From Deltaproteobacteria bacterium (lineage in GTDB: Bacteria; Desulfobacterota; Desulfomonilia; UBA1062): a stretch of DNA of 8,856 nt. Where the stretch lies: contig JALNWY010000125.1 of NCBI GenBank assembly GCA_023230665.1, positions 1 through 8,856 of the forward strand. Direction: 5' to 3'. How positions within the stretch are numbered: the stretch's first letter is position 1; the number at the start of each line of letters is the position of its first letter. Shown here piece by piece: positions 5,165 to 8,856 of the stretch. Both the position numbers and the translations under genes were made by a program. Under the pieces are notes generated by a model, which did not search any database, had not been told where the DNA came from, and was given only the letters and a program-made list of their open reading frames with translations.

Positions 5165-6419
5165 CAAGATTCTCTCCGAGATCAACGCCCTGGCCGGGGC
5201 ACTGAAAGGGCGCACCCTGCAGCATATCAGCTCCACCCGGATCGGCGGAGGAGTGGCTGAGATCCTCAATCGCATGATTCCCTGGACCGTATCCCTGGGA
5301 ATTCCCACCACCTGGAATGTCATTGACGGAAGGCAGGAATTCTTCGAGGTGACCAAATCCATCCACAATGCCCTGCAGGGATCGGATGTCGAGATATCGT
5401 GCTGCAACAAGGAGATCTATCTTTCTCATCTCGGGCGCAATGCGGGCAGGATCGAGCCTGGGGCCGACGTGGTGATGGTCCACGACCCGCAGCCCGCATT
5501 TCTCATCGAATATTTTCCCCACCGGCGCAAGTCCATGGTCTGGCGCTGCCACATCGATCTCTCCCAGCCCATGCCGGCCATATGGAGGTTCCTGCGTCCG
5601 GCGATCAACAAATATGCCATGGCCGTCTTCCACATCCCCCATTTCGCACAGAAGGACCTCACCATCCCCAAGGTGCTCATCAGTCCGTCCATCGACCCGC
5701 TCTCTGAAAAGAACCGGGATCTTGCTCAGGAAGAGATTACTGACGTTGTCGAGAGTTTCGGCATTGATCGGAACCGTCCCATCATTGTCCAGGTATCGCG
5801 GTTTGACCGGTTCAAGGACCCCATGGGCGTGGTCGCGGCTTTCCGACAGGTCCGTCGGCACTTCGACTGCCAGCTCGTCCTCGCAGGAGGCGGCGCCACT
5901 GACGATCCGGAAGGACCCGCGGTCCAGGCCGAGGTGGAAGAGGTGGCGGCCGGGGACCCTGATATCCTTGTTCTCTTCCAGCCTACGGACCTGGAGGTCA
6001 ATGCCCTGCAGCGGGCGGCGGACATCATAGTCCAGAAGTCCACGAGGGAGGGTTTCGGCCTGACCGTCACCGAGGGCATGTGGAAAGGCAAGCCCGTGAT
6101 CGGCGGCGCGGTGGGGGGGATTCCCGCCCAGATCATCCACGGAGAGACCGGATATCTCGTCAATTCGCCCGAGGGGGCGGCCTACCGCATCCGCTATCTG
6201 TTGGGCCACCCCCGCGTGGGCAGCGTCATGGGCGCCAAGGGACGGGAGCACGTGCGGTATAATTTCCTTATCACCCGCCATGTCCGCGACTATCTGCTCC
6301 TTATGCTCCACATGATGCACAACGAGAGCGAGAGACCTGTCTTTATCAAGGGTATCACCGGGAAGAGAGGAAGACCGGAAGGCAATGACACTGCGGCAGA
6401 GGCCGGCAAGGAGCCCTGA
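5133..6419 (+). CDS. treT: TreT-like trehalose synthase-type glycosyltransferase (GT4)
   Basis: Predicted cytoplasmic GT-B enzyme, 428 aa, close in layout to trehalose glycosyltransferring synthase (TreT), which joins NDP-glucose and glucose to form trehalose, reversibly in archaeal examples. Family signatures in order are LKGRTLQHISSTRIGGGVAEIL (24-45), VVMVHDPQP (113-121), WRCHIDLSQP (137-146) followed by WRFLRP, and VFHIPHF (165-171). The donor domain has VSRFDRFKDP (221-230), with R223 and K228 at the phosphate-binding positions, and the EX7E motif E306-E314 (EGFGLTVTE). The start is uncertain: ATG 5133 (MIEKYRNI) aligns with the usual family N-terminus, while ATG 5124 and GTG 5106 are in-frame alternatives. 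All of these overlap the DUF5752 gene. The C-terminal 25 or so residues are charged and look disordered. The stop overlaps the next ATG by 1 nt. The GT4/TreT-like call is strong; trehalose as actual product is inferred, since relatives can use other acceptors. Confidence 0.82.
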   Translation: MIEKYRNIAPDKILSEINALAGALKGRTLQHISSTRIGGGVAEILNRMIPWTVSLGIPTTWNVIDGRQEFFEVTKSIHNALQGSDVEISCCNKEIYLSHLGRNAGRIEPGADVVMVHDPQPAFLIEYFPHRRKSMVWRCHIDLSQPMPAIWRFLRPAINKYAMAVFHIPHFAQKDLTIPKVLISPSIDPLSEKNRDLAQEEITDVVESFGIDRNRPIIVQVSRFDRFKDPMGVVAAFRQVRRHFDCQLVLAGGGATDDPEGPAVQAEVEEVAAGDPDILVLFQPTDLEVNALQRAADIIVQKSTREGFGLTVTEGMWKGKPVIGGAVGGIPAQIIHGETGYLVNSPEGAAYRIRYLLGHPRVGSVMGAKGREHVRYNFLITRHVRDYLLLMLHMMHNESERPVFIKGITGKRGRPEGNDTAAEAGKEP

Positions 6420-8596
6420 TGGCGGAAGATATCATCAGTGTCTCAGGAGAGCACTATGTTCTGGCCACCGCGGCCCTGGCGGCTGAGCAGAACCGCATCG
6501 TCAAGCACGAAGACACCTTTGCGGTGTTCGACACCCATGGGGATGTCCGGTCCCGGATCTACAGCACCCAGGGGCTGTTCCACAACGGCACCCGCTACCT
6601 CTCCGAGTACCGGCTCTCCTTCGAGGGGAAAAGGCCGCTTCTCCTGAGCTCGGACATCACCCGGGACAATCATCTCATCACCATCGACCTCACCAACCCC
6701 GACCTGATCATGGGCGCAAATCGTCAGATCCGGCGGGGCTCGATCCATATCTTCCGGTCTAAATTTCTCTGGAAGGGGCGCTGCTACGAAAAGTACCGGA
6801 TAAGAAATTATGACCTGGACCCGCTGTCATTCACCATTGCCATCACCATGGCCTCTGATTTTGCAGATATCTTCGAGGTCAGGGGGATGACGAGGGCCGG
6901 CAGGGGCGAGCATGGGGAGATCCTCGTGAAAGAAACCCTGATGGACATCCCCTACCTGGGTCTTGACAAGATCCTCAGGCGCACACGCATCGAGTTTTCC
7001 CGGAAGCCGGATGCGATCAAGCCGGGCCGGGTCGAGTTCTCCATAGGGCTAGGCAGGTACGAGGAAGTCGAGTTCGAGGTGATGGTCTCCTGCCGGGAAG
7101 AGGGAGAGGCGGCACAGGGGCAGGCCGATTCATACGTCCATGCCTACCGGGAATCAGCGCGGCTCTTTCGCAGGGCCAGAGGCCGTGAAAGCATGATCCG
7201 GACCTCCAATGAGGAGTTCAACAACCTGGTGGAGCGCGCCGTTTCCGATCTGCGCATGCTGCTGAGTGAAGCGGACGGCGGCATTCTCTACCCGGACGCA
7301 GGCATACCCTGGTTTTCCACCCCCTTTGGCCGCGACGGCCTCATCACTGCCTGGGAGACCCTCTGGTTCAATCCGGACATCTCAAGGGGCGTGCTCGAAT
7401 ATCTGGCATCCAACCAGGCTCAGGAGGTCGTGGTCGAGCAGGATGCCGCGCCCGGCAAGATCCTCCACGAGGTGCGTAAGGGTGAGATGACCAACACCGG
7501 AGAACTTCCTTTTTCGAGGTATTACGGCAGCGCGGACGCCACACCGTTTTTCATCATGCTGGCAGGTGACTATCTCCTCAGGACAGGAGATACGGAGTTT
7601 ATCGAGATGCTCTGGCCCCGGATCAGGGAGGCGCTTGTCTGGATCGACGAGTACGGCGATATCGACCGCGACGGATTTGTGGAATATGAACGCATGAGCG
7701 CTCACGGCCTTCAGAACCAGGTGTGGAAGGATTCCTTTGATTCGGTGTTTCATTCAGACGGCAGCCTTGCCGAGGCCCCCATCGCGGCCTGCGAGGTGCA
7801 GGCATACGTATTCGCCGCCAGAAAACAGGCGGCCTCCATCGGGAAGCGGCTGGGGCTGGAGAAGATAGCCGGTGACCTCCTGGAGCAGGCGGAGGATCTG
7901 CGCAAGCGCTTTGAGCTCACCTTCTGGGACGACCGTCTCCCAGGATACGTTCTGGCCCTGGACCGGGAGAAGAGGCCCTGCCGGGTGAGGGCCTCCAACA
8001 TGGGGCACTGCCTCTTTGCCGGCATTTCTTCCCCTGACCGGGCCAGGATCATCACCAAAGCGCTCATGGGCGACACGTTTTTCAGCGGGTGGGGCGTGAG
8101 GACCCTGGCAAGGGGACAGCCGCGGTACAATCCCATGGCCTATCACAACGGCTCCATCTGGCCACACGACAATGCCATCATTGCCGAGGGCATGGCGCGC
8201 TACGGCTGGAAAGCGGAGGCTGGGAGAATTCTCGAGGCCATGTACCACATGAGCCGTTTCACAGAGCTCAGCAGGCTGCCCGAGCTCTTCTGCGGCTTCG
8301 AGCGCAGGCCTGACCAGGGGCCCACACTCTATCCCGTTGCCTGCTCGCCTCAGGCATGGGCCGCCGCGAGCATCTTCTCTCTTTTGAGGTCATGTCTGGG
8401 GCTGACCATCCGGGGAGCCTCGCGGGAGCTGCACTTCAGCCGGCCCTATCTGCCCGAATTCCTGGATGCCGTCCATATCCGCAACCTCATGGTAGGCGAC
8501 GGTACGATCGATTTTTCAGCCATACGGCATCACAATGATGTGAGCATTCAGGTCACGGAAAGGAAAGGCGAACTATCGGTTTCGATCAACAAGTGA
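6419..8596 (+). CDS. Amylo-alpha-1,6-glucosidase / glycogen-debranching-type glycoside hydrolase
   Basis: Cytoplasmic hydrolase, 725 aa, with no signal peptide. An N-terminal beta-sandwich of the GDE N-terminal type spans about 10-235: it includes TFAVFDTHGDVRSRIYSTQGLFHNGTRYLSEYRL and RIRNYDLDP. A linker then leads to an (alpha/alpha)6-barrel catalytic domain at about 265-665. Barrel signatures are GIPWFSTPFGRDGL (295-308), GLQNQVWKDSFDS (430-442) with acidic residues D438 and D441, MAYHNGSIWPHDNAI (573-587), and YPVACSPQAWAA (638-649). These are typical of enzymes annotated as amylo-alpha-1,6-glucosidase, which release glucose from alpha-1,6 branches; related barrels cleave other alpha-glucosides. 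AAGGAG lies 5 nt before the ATG, and the start overlaps the TreT-like stop. No glycogen synthase, branching enzyme or phosphorylase is in the window, so the substrate may be the product of this operon rather than bulk glycogen (inference). Confidence 0.87.
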   Translation: MAEDIISVSGEHYVLATAALAAEQNRIVKHEDTFAVFDTHGDVRSRIYSTQGLFHNGTRYLSEYRLSFEGKRPLLLSSDITRDNHLITIDLTNPDLIMGANRQIRRGSIHIFRSKFLWKGRCYEKYRIRNYDLDPLSFTIAITMASDFADIFEVRGMTRAGRGEHGEILVKETLMDIPYLGLDKILRRTRIEFSRKPDAIKPGRVEFSIGLGRYEEVEFEVMVSCREEGEAAQGQADSYVHAYRESARLFRRARGRESMIRTSNEEFNNLVERAVSDLRMLLSEADGGILYPDAGIPWFSTPFGRDGLITAWETLWFNPDISRGVLEYLASNQAQEVVVEQDAAPGKILHEVRKGEMTNTGELPFSRYYGSADATPFFIMLAGDYLLRTGDTEFIEMLWPRIREALVWIDEYGDIDRDGFVEYERMSAHGLQNQVWKDSFDSVFHSDGSLAEAPIAACEVQAYVFAARKQAASIGKRLGLEKIAGDLLEQAEDLRKRFELTFWDDRLPGYVLALDREKRPCRVRASNMGHCLFAGISSPDRARIITKALMGDTFFSGWGVRTLARGQPRYNPMAYHNGSIWPHDNAIIAEGMARYGWKAEAGRILEAMYHMSRFTELSRLPELFCGFERRPDQGPTLYPVACSPQAWAAASIFSLLRSCLGLTIRGASRELHFSRPYLPEFLDAVHIRNLMVGDGTIDFSAIRHHNDVSIQVTERKGELSVSINK

Positions 8597-8784
8597 TATG
8601 CCTGAGCCGCGGGCGCATTTCTGGTGCGGGACAGCCGCTGCATCGTCACGCCGGTCAAACCCTGCCCCGGTTCTCCTCATCAGGATATCGCAAGAAGGGA
8701 TTTTTTGGCCCAGCCCTATAATTGATTATTCGTATATCGGCTCCCATGGACGGGCTTCAACGAAGATATCGCGGGCGGGAATCC
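8597..8784. other. Non-coding gap after the operon with AT-rich island
   Basis: No convincing gene was found in this stretch. A T-run (8701-8706) lacks a strong stem in front of it. A locally AT-rich island at 8717-8736 holds TATAAT (8717-8722) inside the near-palindrome ATAAT-TG-ATTAT (8718-8729), but no -35 element is found at the right distance. An 8-bp GATATCGC occurs twice (8684-8691 and 8765-8772). The gap separates convergent genes if the right-edge reading frame is real. Confidence 0.4.
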
Positions 8785-8856
8785 TCAGAACCGATCCCTT
8801 CCCAGGTTCGCACCCTGCCGGATGAGTTCCTCCTGCACCTCGCGCGTTGAGACCTC
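8785..8856 (-). CDS. Possible C-terminal fragment of a leftward gene (5' end beyond window)
   Basis: Reading leftward from the window edge there is an open frame of 23 codons ending in TGA (8787-8785). It encodes EVSTREVQEELIRQGANLG and ends RDRF. The composition (balanced charged and hydrophobic residues, helix-like EVQEELIRQG) is protein-like, unlike the arginine- and serine-rich shadow frames nearby. It is too short to name a family. If real, the gene converges on the glycosyltransferase operon. Confidence 0.35.
   Translation of the reverse strand, partial: EVSTREVQEELIRQGANLGRDRF

Noticed and set aside
4046..5410. 454-codon minus-strand open frame opposite the GT4, DUF5752 and TreT-like genes
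   Set aside because: The plus-strand frames carry complete GT4 motifs and a family-level match, while the long antisense frame spans three genes and shows no domain; GC-rich codon bias produces such shadows.
5061..6320. 419-codon minus-strand open frame opposite the TreT-like gene
   Set aside because: Composition is rich in His, Asp and Arg without any domain pattern, as expected for the antisense of a GC-rich gene.
8717..8729. TATAAT within an ATAAT-TG-ATTAT near-palindrome as a promoter or Fur box
   Set aside because: No -35 at suitable spacing on either strand, a two-base centre rather than the 7-1-7 form, and position between apparently convergent genes; most likely an AT-rich spacer.
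8598..8825. 75-codon plus-strand frame after the hydrolase
   Set aside because: No ribosome binding site, no domain, Ser/Arg/Pro-rich composition, and it overlaps the more protein-like leftward frame.
1..8856. CRISPR arrays, tRNA/rRNA genes, insertion sequences or phage defence genes
   Set aside because: No regularly spaced repeats, no tRNA-like cloverleaf segments, no transposase-like frames and no terminal inverted repeats were seen.

Overview
The window is a GC-rich chromosomal segment with seven intact protein genes plus one partial gene at each edge. Gene content and protein style suggest an anaerobic, Gram-negative bacterium of the Desulfobacterota (old Deltaproteobacteria). The pointers are a YgbA-type protein, a Fur-family/FeoA/FeoB locus, and a DUF5752 gene next to GT4 glycosyltransferases. 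This assignment is inference from gene style only; no taxonomic marker gene is present.

Left part (1-3213), metal and nitrosative-stress theme. A cysteine-rich YgbA-type protein (nitrous oxide-stimulated promoter family) runs leftward off the window edge. It is divergent from a Fur-family metalloregulator. The roughly 100-bp region between them carries a good promoter for each direction, a 17-bp Fur-type palindrome over the start of the regulator, and two copies of a near-identical 11-bp palindromic motif. The regulator is followed by a gap with two hairpins, then by feoA and feoB, which overlap and encode ferrous iron uptake. The simplest reading is a self-regulated iron (or other divalent metal) sensor controlling Fe(II) import, paired with a gene whose E. 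coli relative responds to nitric oxide.

Middle gap (3214-3371). It contains mutually exclusive inverted repeats downstream of feoB, an 8-bp tandem repeat, and a probable promoter and ribosome binding site for the next operon.

Right part (3372-8596), carbohydrate theme. Four tightly packed genes (4-bp overlap, about 32-bp overlap, 1-bp overlap) form one operon: a GT4 glycosyltransferase, a DUF5752 protein made of two repeated halves, a TreT-like trehalose-synthase-type GT4 enzyme, and a cytoplasmic amylo-alpha-1,6-glucosidase/glycogen-debranching-type enzyme. None has a visible signal peptide. Together they look like a cytoplasmic pathway that builds and trims an alpha-glucoside (trehalose, a related glucoside or a short alpha-glucan). 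The precise product is unknown, and the DUF5752 protein has no assigned role. This operon is the best candidate in the window for an incompletely described system.

Right edge (8597-8856). This is a non-coding stretch with an AT-rich island, followed by a leftward reading frame of 23 codons that may be the C-terminus of a gene lying mostly outside the window. No RNA genes, insertion sequences or CRISPR arrays were seen.
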